Positions 1 to 12,869 of a stretch of 64,000 nucleotides of DNA are shown one piece after another. Made by a program: the position numbers and the translations under genes. The notes beneath the pieces were generated by a model. It was not told the origin of the DNA. It worked only from the letters and a program-made list of their open reading frames with translations, and did not search any database. Origin of the DNA: Sipunculus nudus (taxonomy: Eukaryota; Annelida; Sipuncula; Golfingiida; Sipunculidae). Where the stretch lies: the NCBI GenBank assembly GCA_026874595.1, contig CM049310.1:81204556-81268555 (forward strand). The letters are read 5' to 3'. Position 1 is the stretch's first letter; every line of letters begins with the position of its first letter.

Positions 1-1060
1 CTATTGTTTGTTGATACAGATGATACTGATGACTGGTGTGTGGATACAGTCAACAATGGTTTCTGTGATGTGTTGATACAGATGATACTGATGACTGGTG
101 TGTTGATACAGATGACACTGGTGTCTGTGGTGTGTTGATACAGATGATACTGATGTCTGTGGTGAGTTGATACAGATGGCTGATGACTGAATTTTGTTGA
201 TAAAGATGACACTAATGACTGTACTGTGATGATAAAAAAGACCCTGATGTTTGTGGTGTGTTGATACAAATGACACTGATGCCTGATGTGTTGATACAGA
301 TGGTTGATTTGTGTGGTATTTTGATACTGATGACACTGTTGTCTGTGGTGTGTTGATACAGATGACACTGATGCCTGTAGTATGATTATACTTTTGACAC
401 TGATAGCTGTGATGGTTTATACAAATGACATGGATGCCTTTGATTTCATGTTACAGATGACATGAATGCCTCCTGTGTGTTGATACATATGACACTGAAT
501 ACTGTAGTTATAGTAAGATACAGATGACACTGATGGCTAGTGTTGAAGCATATGACACAGATGGCTGTGGTATGTTGATATAGATGACATGTATGCCTGT
601 GGTATGTTAATACATATGACACTGATAGCTGTGGTGTTGATACAGATGATATGGATGCCTTTGGTGTGTTGATACAGATGACATGGATGCCTGTGGTGTG
701 TTGACACATGACATGGATGCCTGTGGTGTGTTGATACTTATGAAACTGATGTCTGGTGTGTTGATACTGATGACACAGATGCCTGTGGTCTTTGATACAT
801 ATGACACTGATGTCCGTGGTGTGTTGATACAGATGACACAGATGCCTGTGGTTTGTTGGTACAGACCACATCTTCAGTATCAACACACCAGACATCAGTT
901 TCAGACACTGATGAATATGGGGTGTTGGCAAAGATGACATTGTGGTGTGTTGATACAGATGACACTGCTTTTGATGTGTTGATACAAATGACACTGTTTG
1001 TGGTGTGTTGATACAGATGTCATAAATAAATATGGGTTGTTGACACAGATGACACTGTCT
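1..1060. repeat. 32-bp minisatellite array, block 1
   Basis: Tandem copies of a unit close to TGTTGATACAGATGACACTG plus ATGCCTGTGGTG (32 bp), with substitutions and small indels. Because 32 is not a multiple of 3, the reading frame rotates each unit, and the unit is open in all three minus-strand frames. This produces long meaningless open frames with an HLYQHTTDISVICINTP-like 32-residue period. I see no coding support. The array runs off the left window edge. Confidence 0.9.
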
Positions 1061-1300
1061 GTGATGGGTTGATTCAGAAGACCTGCACTGGTGACAGATG
1101 GCAGATAATCAGTGATTGGCATGAAACTGGATCTACTTTTACCACATTCATGCCTTACATCTGCATTTCATGCAGTGCAAAAGCAAGTACACAGCAATCT
1201 TTAAAATTCTTAATATATCAATCTATCTCAAAATTAACAGTCACAGCTGCATTGTATGATATGGGGGGTGGGGTTGGGGGGTAGAAACTACTCAATTGAG
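1061..1300. repeat. Spacer block copy 1 of the minisatellite higher-order repeat
   Basis: A non-minisatellite block of about 240 bp that begins near TTGATTCAGAAGACCTGCAC and ends in a G-rich stretch before the array resumes. It recurs about 920 bp later at about 1,990-2,250, so array plus spacer form one larger repeated unit. Confidence 0.75.
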
Positions 1301-1960
1301 CAGGGATGATAACTGATGTTTTGATACAGACGACATTGATGTCTGTATTGTGTTGATACAGATGACACTGATATCTATGGCGTGTTGATATATATGACAC
1401 CAGTGCCTGGGATGGGTTGATACAGATTGCTGAGAACTGGATTGTGTTGATACAGATGACACAACTGTATTGTGATGATACAGAAGACCCTGATGTTTGT
1501 GGTGTGTTGATACAGATGACACTGATGACTATAGTTTGATGATACAGATGACACTAATGCCTGTGGTGTTTTGATACAGATTGCTGATGTCTATAATTTG
1601 TTGTTACAGATGACATTGGTGCCTGTGGTATGTTGATACATATGACACTTGTGTCTCTGGTGTGTTGATACAGATGACACAGTTGTCTAAGGTGTGTTGA
1701 TACATGTGACAAGGAAGCCTGTGTTGTGTTGATACAGATGCCTTTGGTGTGGTGATACAGATGACACGGACACTTGTGGTGTGTTGGCACAGCTTGCTGA
1801 TTTCTATAGTTTGTTGATACAGATGACACAGTTGTCTAAGGTGTGTTGATATATATGACAAGGAAGCCTGTGGCGTGTTGATACTGATGCCTTTGGTGTG
1901 GTGATACAGATGACACGGACGCCTGTGGTGTGTTGGTACATATGACATAGATGAATAAGG
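1301..1960. repeat. 32-bp minisatellite array, block 2
   Basis: Same 32-bp unit as block 1, with more divergence between units. A local duplication is visible: the segment around 1,600-1,780 resembles that around 1,790-1,950, including a shared TGCCTTTGGTGTGGTGATAC variant. Confidence 0.85.
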
Positions 1961-2250
1961 GTTGTTGACACAGATACATAGTCTGTGTTGTGTTTATTCA
2001 GAAGACACTGGTGACAGATGGCAGGTAATCAGTGATTTTGGCATGAAACTGGATCTGCTATTACCACATGCATGCTTCATATCTGCTGCATTTCATGCAG
2101 TGCAAAAACATGCTCAACAATCTTACAAATTATATATCAGTCTATCCAAAATATATCAATATATCCTTAAATTAACTGCCAAGTTACAGGATTTTAGGAT
2201 ATGGAGGGAGGGGGATGTAAAAAGTTAACTAAATTTAGCAGGGATGATAA
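1961..2250. repeat. Spacer block copy 2 of the minisatellite higher-order repeat
   Basis: Diverged copy of the 1,061-1,300 block. It shares GTGACAGATGGCAG, ATGAAACTGGATCT, CATTTCATGCAGTGCAAAA and the A/T-rich tail followed by a G-rich run. The array does not resume afterwards, so this is the right edge of the higher-order repeat. Confidence 0.75.
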
Positions 2251-2507
2251 ATTGCCTTTATTCTCAGGTATTCTTTTTTCCCTAAGGCCAAGTACATCAT
2301 TTCTGTATATTCTCATTAATATCTTAAATAAAACTGCCATGATCACGTGTTCATAGCTTCAGACCAATGATAAAAGCATGCATAATTTCTGTATTAAGTA
2401 TATGTTGTTCCTATAGATTTTTTTTAGGTTTAAAAGATGAGGGGGTCCCCCCCTCCCCCCCCCCCCCAGCCCATATCACCTATCCCTGCTTAACACAAAG
2501 TTAATTT
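2251..2507. other. Non-coding A/T-rich stretch with a C tract
   Basis: No gene or recognisable repeat seen. It contains a long C-rich run at about 2,446-2,467. Confidence 0.6.
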
Positions 2508-3540
2508 TTAGCTCAGCTGACTGTAAGTCATCTGAGCTATAGGGATCACCTTTTGTTGTCGTCCGTCCGACCGTCCGGGCGTCTGTCCGTTAACAGGGCT
2601 AAAATTGTAACCGCTAGAACTGGAATCTTCTTACTTGACATCCTGGGAGGTCTATGGAAATTCTCCTTGCAAACCTGAAATTAGGTCACTGTGACCTATA
2701 TTCTTCGAGCTATGGGGTTCCGAAGTACCCCCCAGAATAATGGAAAATTTGATACAAAAGCTCAAGTATCTGAACAACTAATGCATTGATCATCATGATT
2801 TTTTGCATGGATATTGATCATGGAGTGTTTCATCAGTTTCTGCAGACTGGTGGCGCCACCTGTATTTTTTCGATTTTTACCAATATTTTTCTCTATTTTT
2901 GAGACCTCTTAAGATGCGGCCATCTGTTAACAGGGCACAAATCGTAACAACTACACCTAGAATCTTCTCTCTTGACATGCAAGGAGGCCCATAAAAAGTC
3001 TCTTTGGAAACCTGAAATTAGGTCTCTGTTACCCATAACCTCTGAGCTATGGGGCTCCGAAGTACTCCCCAGAATAAATATTTGGTCATCTGTTAACAAA
3101 GCACAAATTATAATGACTTGATCTAGAATCTCCTTTCTTGATATGCTGGGAGGCCCCTGAAAAGTCTCCTTGTGCACCTGAAATTACATCTCTGTTACCC
3201 ATATCCTTCATTCTATGCGGCTTTGAAATACCCCCCAGAATAAACATTTGGTCATCTGTTAACAGGGCACAAATCATAATAACTGGACCTAGAATTTTAT
3301 TTTTTGACATGCTGGGAGACCCCTGAAAAGACATCTTGTAAACCTTGAAAATAGGTGTCTGTTACCCATATCCTTCATGCTACAGAGCTCCATAGTACCC
3401 CAATGAATATTGGATGATTTTATACAAAAGGTCAAGTTTGGAAAAAGTATTTCATTCAAATTTGACATTCAGATGATAAAATTACTTTTGTCAATGTCTT
3501 CCTGGTCAGCTGAGCGTCATGACCCCTGGGTCACTTGTTT
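2508..3540 (-). repeat. Dispersed repeat family with palindromic termini, full-length copy (minus orientation)
   Basis: The left end is the palindromic terminus TTAGCTCAGCTGACTGTAAG with TCATCTGAGCTAT, followed by CCGTCCG-type short repeats. The right end is GCTGAGCGTCATGACCCCTG then GGTCACTTGTTT. Both termini recur, mostly in the other orientation, at about 26,069-27,090, 34,079-35,340, 36,692-39,733 and 4,823-8,785. The interior has two or three tandem sub-blocks based on CTGTTACCCATA and GTTAACAGGGCACAAAT. No coding potential is evident, so I read it as non-autonomous. Superfamily unassigned. Confidence 0.75.
2683..2697. promoter_or_regulatory. Perfect palindromic ERE-like motif AGGTCACTGTGACCT
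   Basis: Exact match to AGGTCA-N3-TGACCT, the consensus inverted repeat bound by steroid-type nuclear receptors. It lies inside a dispersed repeat. Occupancy is unknown. Confidence 0.4.
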
Positions 3541-4320
3541 CATGTCCTGAAGAAAACTCCACATTTTCAAGTGTCACACATGCCGAGAATATAACTCAAG
3601 TGAGAGACTCTATTGGTTAGTTTTAACAAGTTTCATGCAAATCCATCAGATTTTTGGTTACCCATGACAACCCCACCAAAGTCTGGTGACTTCTGATCTC
3701 ATTCAAATGCGTAGATTTGACCAGGAATCAAACTTAGGTGAGATGTTGTATTGGTTAATATTTCTATGGAGTTTCATCAAAATGTTTAATGTTCCTGGTA
3801 ATCGGTGGTGACAACAGAGTACTAGCCTGGTGACCTCTGACCTAATTAAATAGGCATGGATTTTGTCTATATTCGAACTCGGGTTAGATAATCCATTGTA
3901 AGTAGTTAGAGGGAGTTTTGTGAAAATCTGGCAAAGGTCTGGTAAGTTACCATGGACATACTAAAAGTTCATGCTCAGATAAAAGGCAAATACTACAAAC
4001 TAGCCTGGTGACCTCTGACCTCATTAAATATGAGTGAACCTGTTTTGCTGTGAATGTAACTCAGGTGAGAAACACTATTGGTTAATATTCATAATGAGTT
4101 TCACAAAATCCATCAGATTTTTATTAAGGCATCATGGAGCAACCTAAGTCTGATGAAATCTGACATTCAATATGCTCGGATTTTGCCCATTATCGAACTC
4201 AAGCGAAATAATCTATTGGCTAGTGGTTATAAAGAGTATCGTGAAAATCCAAAGCCATGTTAAGTTATCTCGGTGACACTAAAAGTTAATGGAAGGATGG
4301 ACTGTCACTGGGTATACCAT
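3541..4320. repeat. Degenerate ~190-bp tandem repeat
   Basis: Three to four diverged units, each containing CTGGTGACCTCTGACCTCAT or a variant, followed by ATTAAAT, a TGAACTC(A/G)GGT-like segment and TATTGGTTA. A related piece is at about 43,790-44,030. Two units carry a perfect DR1 motif (3,831-3,843 and 4,009-4,021). No reading frame is conserved between units. Confidence 0.65.
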
Positions 4321-4359
4321 TATAGATGGGCGTATAAAAAGGGAACATGTATATATCTA

Positions 4360-4460
4360 TATACCGTATTTGACGTAATAAGCGCCCGGGCGCTCTCAAA
4401 AATAGTTACCAAATATTTTTAACCCTAATAAGCGCCCCCCCCCCCCCCCCATTTGCCAAC
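4360..4460. repeat. Transposon-like terminus with an AATAAGCGCCC motif and C16 tract
   Basis: ATACCGTATTTGACGTAATA followed by AGCGCCCGGGCGCT and a 16-C run at 4,435-4,450. A related end in inverse orientation is at about 12,750-12,800. I read these as separate termini of one DNA-transposon family; a single 8.4-kb element is not excluded. Confidence 0.45.
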
Positions 4461-4822
4461 TTCTAAAGTGCATGACCATCCTCTATTTTAACACTGCGGC
4501 TTGTGTACACGTGTTTGACTTCACAGCACATTCAGGACATTTAAGAAAAACCAACAATATTTTAGCGATGGTTGTGTAAAGTTTTGAAAAATAAATAACT
4601 AATCCAAGTGATACCGATCTGTAGACGATTTTATTTTGTGTTGTTTGAGAGAATTGTATGAATGACTGCAGTTCGAGATTTCCTTTGCAGGTGAAGAGAA
4701 AATATAAGGTTGATAATAAATGAACTCTTCAATATTAGTCACTGCCTAATAAGGTATATCTATAAAAGAATATATAAAATGTTCATATAAAGGTATATAA
4801 AACAGTATTTATTTGAATGTTG
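4461..4822. other. Non-coding stretch, nothing recognised
   Basis: A/T-rich sequence between two repeats. No gene, RNA or repeat signature seen. Confidence 0.5.
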
Positions 4823-7220
4823 AAACAAGGGACCCATCGGTCACGGCGCTCAGCTGTTATATATGATACAAAAATATGATTTAGAAATGAGGCACATGCT
4901 GGTTTGTGTGGTAATAAAGATAAGCTGTATTATGAGTTGTTGGTGTTTAGCTTATGTATGATTTTGATAGTATCTTTGGAGACAGGGAAGAGGATTGATT
5001 TCATCTATTTCATTAACAAATGGAGTGCTATTGTCACACAGATTTTGATTTGGCCATATAACTTATAAGCAGCACATATTATATAAGAGTTTAACTATTG
5101 ATTAAAATTTTATAACATACATTGTGCCAAATATAATTTTATTTAAAAATAATACGAGAATCATATGATTTTTCTTTATAAAATATAACTGAAATGATTA
5201 TTAAAATAATATTATAGAATTTGTTCATGAATGCATTCATGAATACATTTTGAAGGTATTTGCACTGGAATTCAAATACTTTCATTTTACCTGAATTCCC
5301 ATTCTTATGCAAGAAATTTTATAATGGTTCATATTCGTATTCAAATACATTTGCAAAATATTCACACCATGTCTGGTATTTATTCAGTTTAATCCAAACA
5401 ATGATGTTGAGAATCCAGAATATACATAATTCATAAATTTAAATAATGATCATAAGTACCTGGTTTTATGGCTTTTATTTATATTTTAAAAAAATGTAAT
5501 ATATTCACCTCGGACTACTTTCACATCAATCTACACACTAGACACAGTAGGAATCTCAATTAAAATTATCAACTGCATCTTTGTCTATCATTAATTTCCT
5601 TCATATGATCCCTAATGATTAGTAATGAATAATATTATTTATTTTTGTTATCATTAAAATTGAACTGAAAAATACCATAGGTGACTGCATGGTGTTATTT
5701 GGAATACGTGATATTCTATCCATTCATACAAGATTCTTGCATCATCAGTAACTGCAAGTTAATTTCCTGTTACTCATCAACTAACAAATTCCTTTTCTAT
5801 TAACTTTTCTTTAATTTGTTATTAAAAACCAATAAAAATTTATTAATTTATTGTTTTTTGTTATGTTGTTGGTCAAAACAACTACTAGATGAGTTGGGTT
5901 GGACACCGGGATCAACTGTGGCTGGCCATAAGCTGCCTGGCTGCCCCAGTGTATGCCTCGCCTCAAGCGTGCATAATTTGCTGAAAGGTCAACAAGGTGA
6001 ACATACAGGTGACTGAAGAGGGGCTGGGGAGAGCCTGGGTCTGACATGGTCTAATAAAAACATTAATAAAGGCTACAATTTTTAGCCAATTTCTTTCAAC
6101 TTTCTAAACTAAAAAGCTTAAGTGTGCATGATATGAAAATTATATCAACAGTGCTCACAGGAAACAAACGTGCCATGGTCAAAGTTGGGCAAAATTTAAG
6201 GTACTAACTTTTATATTTATACTAATAACTAATTTTGGGTATTCAATTGAATCTTGATTAAATAATGTTACATCCCTGACAAAAAAATCTCTAGCTTCAG
6301 CAATCCTCTTGTTAAGGGAGTAAATATATTTCGTGATTTTTTACAAAGTGCAATATGTTTGGGCCAATATTTAAATCAATTACGCAATACTGACATCATT
6401 TCTGGCATGTGCATAGCGATTGTATAGAAAAATATGTATATTATATATGATTAAAGTCAGATCAGTGGTTTTGATATTAGGCAGTCTTGAAGTGTAACAA
6501 TGTGTTTTTAATGTAAAAATGGAGTTTTTCATTAATAGCTCGAAGGAATTAAGTCCTAGTGACCAAATTCTTGGCATGGTAGGGGATTTTGGTAACATCT
6601 AACTGTATACCAAATTTTAGGAACTTAGAGCTGAAGCAGGCAGGGGAGCTGAGCTCTAGCAAACTGGATAACACTAGCTTGATGTAAACAATATGTGACA
6701 TGGTGCTTGAAAACTTAAATCTACAGTTTTTGATCAAATGGTTTCAAATTTTTGGTGTTAACAGATGAAATGCTATAAAAACATGCTGTGAAAATTAAAT
6801 CCACAGCAGTTACAGAAAAAAAATGTGCCATGGTCAAAGTTGAGCAAAATTTAAGGTACCAATTTTTTATTTTTGCTAATATCTTAAAAATTTAAAATAT
6901 TTTGATCTAATTTTGGGTATACAATTTAATTTTGTTTAATTAAAGTTATATTACTGAAAAAAAGTCCTTAGCTTTAACATGTTTTGTGTTAAGTAATCAA
7001 ATATCTTTTCTGATTTTTTACAAAATGCTTTATGTTTTTGGCCCATAACTTTTTCAAATTATATAACACAGACCTAATTTCTGGCATGTACATAAGAACT
7101 ATATAGAGGAATATTTATGGTAAATATGAGGAACAACAGATGAATGGGTTTGACATTAGGCAGTCCTGAAGTGTGAAAATAGGTTTTTAATAAAAAATTG
7201 AGGTTTTCCCTTAATTTCGC

Positions 7221-7277
7221 ATTTTAATAAATTTTTGTCACAACTTCAAAACATTTTCATAAAATTGGTAAAGCCTT
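7221..7277 (-). repeat. B2 terminal repeat of the recombinase element
   Basis: 57 bp starting ATTTTAATAAATTTTTGTCA. One mismatch (T versus G) to B1 at 7,448-7,504. Its left edge coincides with the break in the host repeat. Confidence 0.8.
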
Positions 7278-7358
7278 TATTCGTCATCATAGTGCAATTC
7301 ACCCTTATACATAAATATCAATCTCAAATTAGTAATTACATCAATATAAAACTTAATC

Positions 7359-7448
7359 TTGCACCACGAGAAGAACACAGATGGCGCCACCGCAGGCATC
7401 AGGTGGCACCAAAGAGAATTAATTAAAACGTTTCTCGTGTGACTCCAA
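7359..7448 (-). repeat. A2 repeat of the recombinase element
   Basis: 90 bp, identical to A1 except GGTGGCACC for GGTGGCGCC. It contains nested inverted repeats and abuts B1. Confidence 0.85.
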
Positions 7449-7504
7449 TTTTAATAAATTTTTGTCACAACTGCAAAACATTTTCATAAAATTGGTAAAG
7501 CCTT
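7448..7504 (-). repeat. B1 repeat of the recombinase element
   Basis: 57 bp matching B2. It lies about 100 bp past the recombinase stop and directly adjoins A2. Confidence 0.8.
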
Positions 7505-7602
7505 ATTTAAAGAGTATAAAATTACATAATGTTTCGAACGGAAAACCCGAATTACCATCCTTAGCAAAACTTCCAACATGCATGAGTTGGGAATGAAACA
7601 TG

Positions 7603-8507
7603 TCAAAGATAATTCAACAACTTGTCAGAAAAAGATGCATCTGCCTTTGAATGAACATAGTGGGCTTCAAACACTTCACGGGACTTCCATCGCCCTATTT
7701 GCCTAACAGTATCGGGTTCATTGCCAGTTACCACAGACACTGTGGCACCAGTTGGTCTGAAATACTTGGCGGTATAGCCTTTATTACCTAAGCCAACTAA
7801 ACCTATTGCCTCGCATAAAATTTTTGCAACTGTGTCACTGGTAATGGCCTTGTATGGCCTGCGGAGGGTAAGAAAAAGTGGACTTGAATCGCGAGGCCTT
7901 ATGTTATCAGTCCTTTGTATATAAACCCGTAAAGCACTGACAGGATCAAGCATTTTGTCTGTTGTCGGAACTACATGAACCTCAAACCCTTCTGATGGCC
8001 TCAACATCATTACAAAAGCCAAGAGTGTAATGACTTTCAAGCGTAGACATTTTATGCTGAGCAATTCATTGACCCGCCATTCCCGAAACAGCTGGTTAAA
8101 AGAATGGACAAGTAGGAACGGAGTTTTGACTCGCGGTAACCATGTTCCGGTTTTAATCAAACCTGATAGCAGCAGCTGAACGTCTTTATCAGCAATCGGA
8201 TTAATTTCACCGAGCGCTTGATATAGCCATGATACAGCTGTATATGCACTGCGCAGCATGGACCTAGGTCGGGGAGAACTGTTAGCAATTATACACTAAA
8301 ATTCAGCGATATATTTGCTGCCACTTGGCGGAAACATAATATCTTCGGATTGACAAAAACTTAATAAGCTTTTTCAGCTGTCCTTCATATGAAGCTAAAG
8401 TACCTTTCGCCCAACATGAAAGAGTCCGACGTTGGGCTTCTATAGACCACCCTTTTTTGGCTAACCTCTCTCGCCACAAATTCGCCAAGCTAAATTCCGC
8501 CAGGCAT
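7603..8507 (-). pseudogene. Tyrosine recombinase (phage-integrase-like), decayed
   Basis: The N-terminal SAM-like core-binding region is read from about 8,507 to 8,315 (LANLWRERLAKKGWS, then CWAKGTLASYEGQLKKL). The catalytic region occupies 8,259-7,603. Its signature residues are the first arginine in MMLRPSEG, then AKYFRPTGAT where the box II arginine is kept but the usual histidine is replaced by Lys, then IGRWKS, and the probable nucleophile tyrosine in FEAHYVH. A frameshift near 8,310 and an in-frame TAG near 8,294 separate the halves, so this copy is probably dead. At about 300 residues the rebuilt length would be typical. The gene fills the whole space between the A1 and B1 repeats. A Crypton-type recombinase is the alternative family. 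Confidence 0.8.
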
Positions 8508-8596
8508 TGCACCACGAGAAGAACACAGATGGCGCCACCGCAGGCATCAGGTGGCGCCAAAGAGAATTAATTAAAACGTTTCTCGTGTGACTCCAA
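8507..8596 (-). repeat. A1 terminal repeat of the recombinase element, with nested palindromes
   Basis: 90 bp copy of A2. The outer inverted pair is CACGAGAA (8,513-8,520) and TTCTCGTG (8,580-8,587). The inner pair is GGCGCCACC (8,531-8,539) and GGTGGCGCC (8,550-8,558). The nested symmetry suggests a recombinase recognition or folding site; this is inference. Confidence 0.85.
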
Positions 8597-8799
8597 AAGT
8601 AACGAAGTCGCAAAGACCCAGTTTTCGGCGGCTTGGTAGGAGATCTTGGGGACATCTAACATTATGCCGAATTTTTGATTCCTTGGTCTTACGGTTTCAA
8701 AACGTGCCAGTTTAACGGACGGACGGACGGACAGCCGACGAACAAAGGACCACGACTATAGCTCAGATGACTTATAGCTGAGCTAAAATTTTAATACGA

Positions 8800-9235
8800 G
8801 ACATCGGTACCCCCATTATGTCATTCACCTTGTGCAAATACCTTTAACAGCTGAGCCGATGTAGGGCATAGAATGGCATCTCCAATAATTGACCTTTTTG
8901 TCCTTCATTGTGCATGATATTACATGCAAAAATTAAAAAAAAAGATGAAATATATTGGCTCTCACACTCCAGCGTATTATATTAACTTCAGTGCGTATAC
9001 GCACCAAATCCGGGGTTTTGTTTTAAAATAGTGAAGAAATTCGTCATATTTATATCCCGCGGAAACACGGTCCCTTTCTTGAACTCTGTTGACCCGTTAT
9101 AATACATTCATTTCTTGACGGAGTCCAATAATACAAGCTTGACAAACATGGAATTTCGCGTCATCTGAGGAAAAGCCGCTTCATATTTATAATTATAACG
9201 CGCTACTGGTTGTCTTGTAATCGAAGTGCCCCAGC
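8800..9235. other. Non-coding stretch, nothing recognised
   Basis: No gene or repeat signature recognised between the repeat terminus and the G-rich minisatellite. Confidence 0.5.
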
Positions 9236-9425
9236 TGTCGGGGGGTAGTTGTCTGGGGGGGGGGGGGGGGGGGGTAGTTGTCCGAGAGGGTAATTGTCCT
9301 CGGGGGTAATTGTCCGGGGGATAATTGTCTGGGGGATAATTGTCTGGGGGTAATTGTCTGGGGGGTAATTGTCCAGGGGTTAATTGTCGGGGGATAATTG
9401 TCCGGGGGGTCGTTGTCCTTTTGCC
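9236..9425. repeat. G-rich minisatellite, unit about GGGGGTAATTGTCC
   Basis: About ten units of 13-16 bp (GGGGGTAATTGTC with variants GATAATTG and TAGTTGTC) plus a G20 run at 9,255-9,274. It ends where reverse-transcriptase coding sequence begins, so it marks the 5' truncation point of the LINE. Confidence 0.85.
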
Positions 9426-9429
9426 GGTC

Positions 9430-12245
<2,816 letters not shown>

Positions 12246-12325
12246 ACCACCGTATAGCCCGATTGAATCGGACTCTAAGAAGAGTTTTTATCTTAGAGTC
12301 CGATTCAATCGGGCTAACCACCGTA
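12246..12325. mobile_element. 62-bp foldback insertion with 9-bp target duplication
   Basis: Two perfectly complementary 26-nt arms (12,255-12,280 and 12,291-12,316) are separated by a 10-nt loop, AGAGTTTTTA. The palindrome is bounded on each side by the same 9 bp, ACCACCGTA (12,246-12,254 and 12,317-12,325). A palindrome ending exactly at a direct duplication is the signature of an inserted element. A 9-bp duplication fits Mutator-like or foldback elements, but the superfamily is inference. Confidence 0.8.
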
Positions 12326-12737
12326 CGGACATGATCACCGATATATACGGCGTCAAGTTCGACCAACGCAAAAATGCTGATGGCCGTAAATTATCCCCCC
12401 CCCCCCCCCCGAGGATGCTGAAAAACGTGTACCCGTATAGAAGACGGCCGCCCTTCTTTAACAAATATTTTAAGGATAAAATTTATCGTCCTGTACGCGA
12501 GCAAATCAGCACGGCCACCTGCAGTCAATGTTATCTATGACACACTTGCCCACTGATTCTTTTGTGTGTAACTAATATTATTATTATATTAGATGATAAA
12601 GCTTAACGGAGATAGAATAAAAACTGGCGGTAACTTTTAAGCTAAGCTGGGAGGAATGAAAGCATTACGTTGCCCCATGTTATATTGGCTAGGGAAAAGT
12701 GAGGGAAGGATGGCTCATCCCTTAGTTTTCTTAAAGT

Positions 12738-12796
12738 GATCTCTCAAATCGGGGGGGGGGGGGTTATTACTGGAGGGGCCCTTATTACATCGATAC

Positions 12797-12860
<64 letters not shown>
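12738..12860. repeat. Transposon-like terminus, G13 tract and (TA)n microsatellite
   Basis: G13 at 12,751-12,763, then GGGCCCTTATTACATCGATA and CGGTATA, the inverse of the 4,360 terminus family, followed by about 30 TA units at 12,797-12,857. Confidence 0.6.
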
Positions 12861-12861
<1 letters not shown>

Positions 12862-12869
12862 TAGTGAAC

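Larger units (their letters stand above)
7221..8598 (-). mobile_element. Compact tyrosine-recombinase transposon with split direct repeats (DIRS/Ngaro-like layout)
   Basis: Read on the minus strand the order is A1 (8,596-8,507), one recombinase gene filling the interior, B1 (7,504-7,448), A2 (7,448-7,359), a 78-bp gap, then B2 (7,277-7,221). A1 and A2 match over 90 bp with one difference; B1 and B2 match over 57 bp with one difference. The B1/A2 junction joins the two outer ends of the element, as expected for a circular intermediate. Uninterrupted relatives at 39,516-39,535, 21,516 and 6,536 read continuously across the target, defining both ends, and no target-site duplication is apparent. 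Split direct repeats in this order are known from Ngaro/PAT-type DIRS retroelements, but there is no room for a reverse transcriptase here. It is either a deletion derivative or a recombinase-only element. Confidence 0.8.
4823..8785 (+). repeat. Long (about 2.6-3 kb) dispersed repeat, copy 1, interrupted by a recombinase element
   Basis: It starts ACAAGGGACCCATCGGTCAC and ends with the palindromic CAGATGACTTATAGCTGAGC terminus after a GACGGACGGACGG tract. It aligns along nearly its whole length with 36,692-39,733, for example GGTGTTTAGCTTATGTATG, and in part with 20,985-21,705. Internal sub-blocks with CGTGCCATGGTCAAAGTTG occur twice, about 660 bp apart. Removing the insertion at 7,221-8,598 leaves about 2.6 kb. 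No coding capacity of its own is visible. Confidence 0.8.

Noticed and set aside
1-1960. Many overlapping His/Gln/Ser-rich minus-strand open frames (YQHTTDISVICINTP-type)
   Set aside because: They are translations of a 32-bp minisatellite that happens to be open in several frames; no start context, domain or splice support.
7603-8507. Horizontally acquired prophage integrase
   Set aside because: Flanking split direct repeats, the box II variant and insertion into a dispersed repeat fit a eukaryotic tyrosine-recombinase transposon better.
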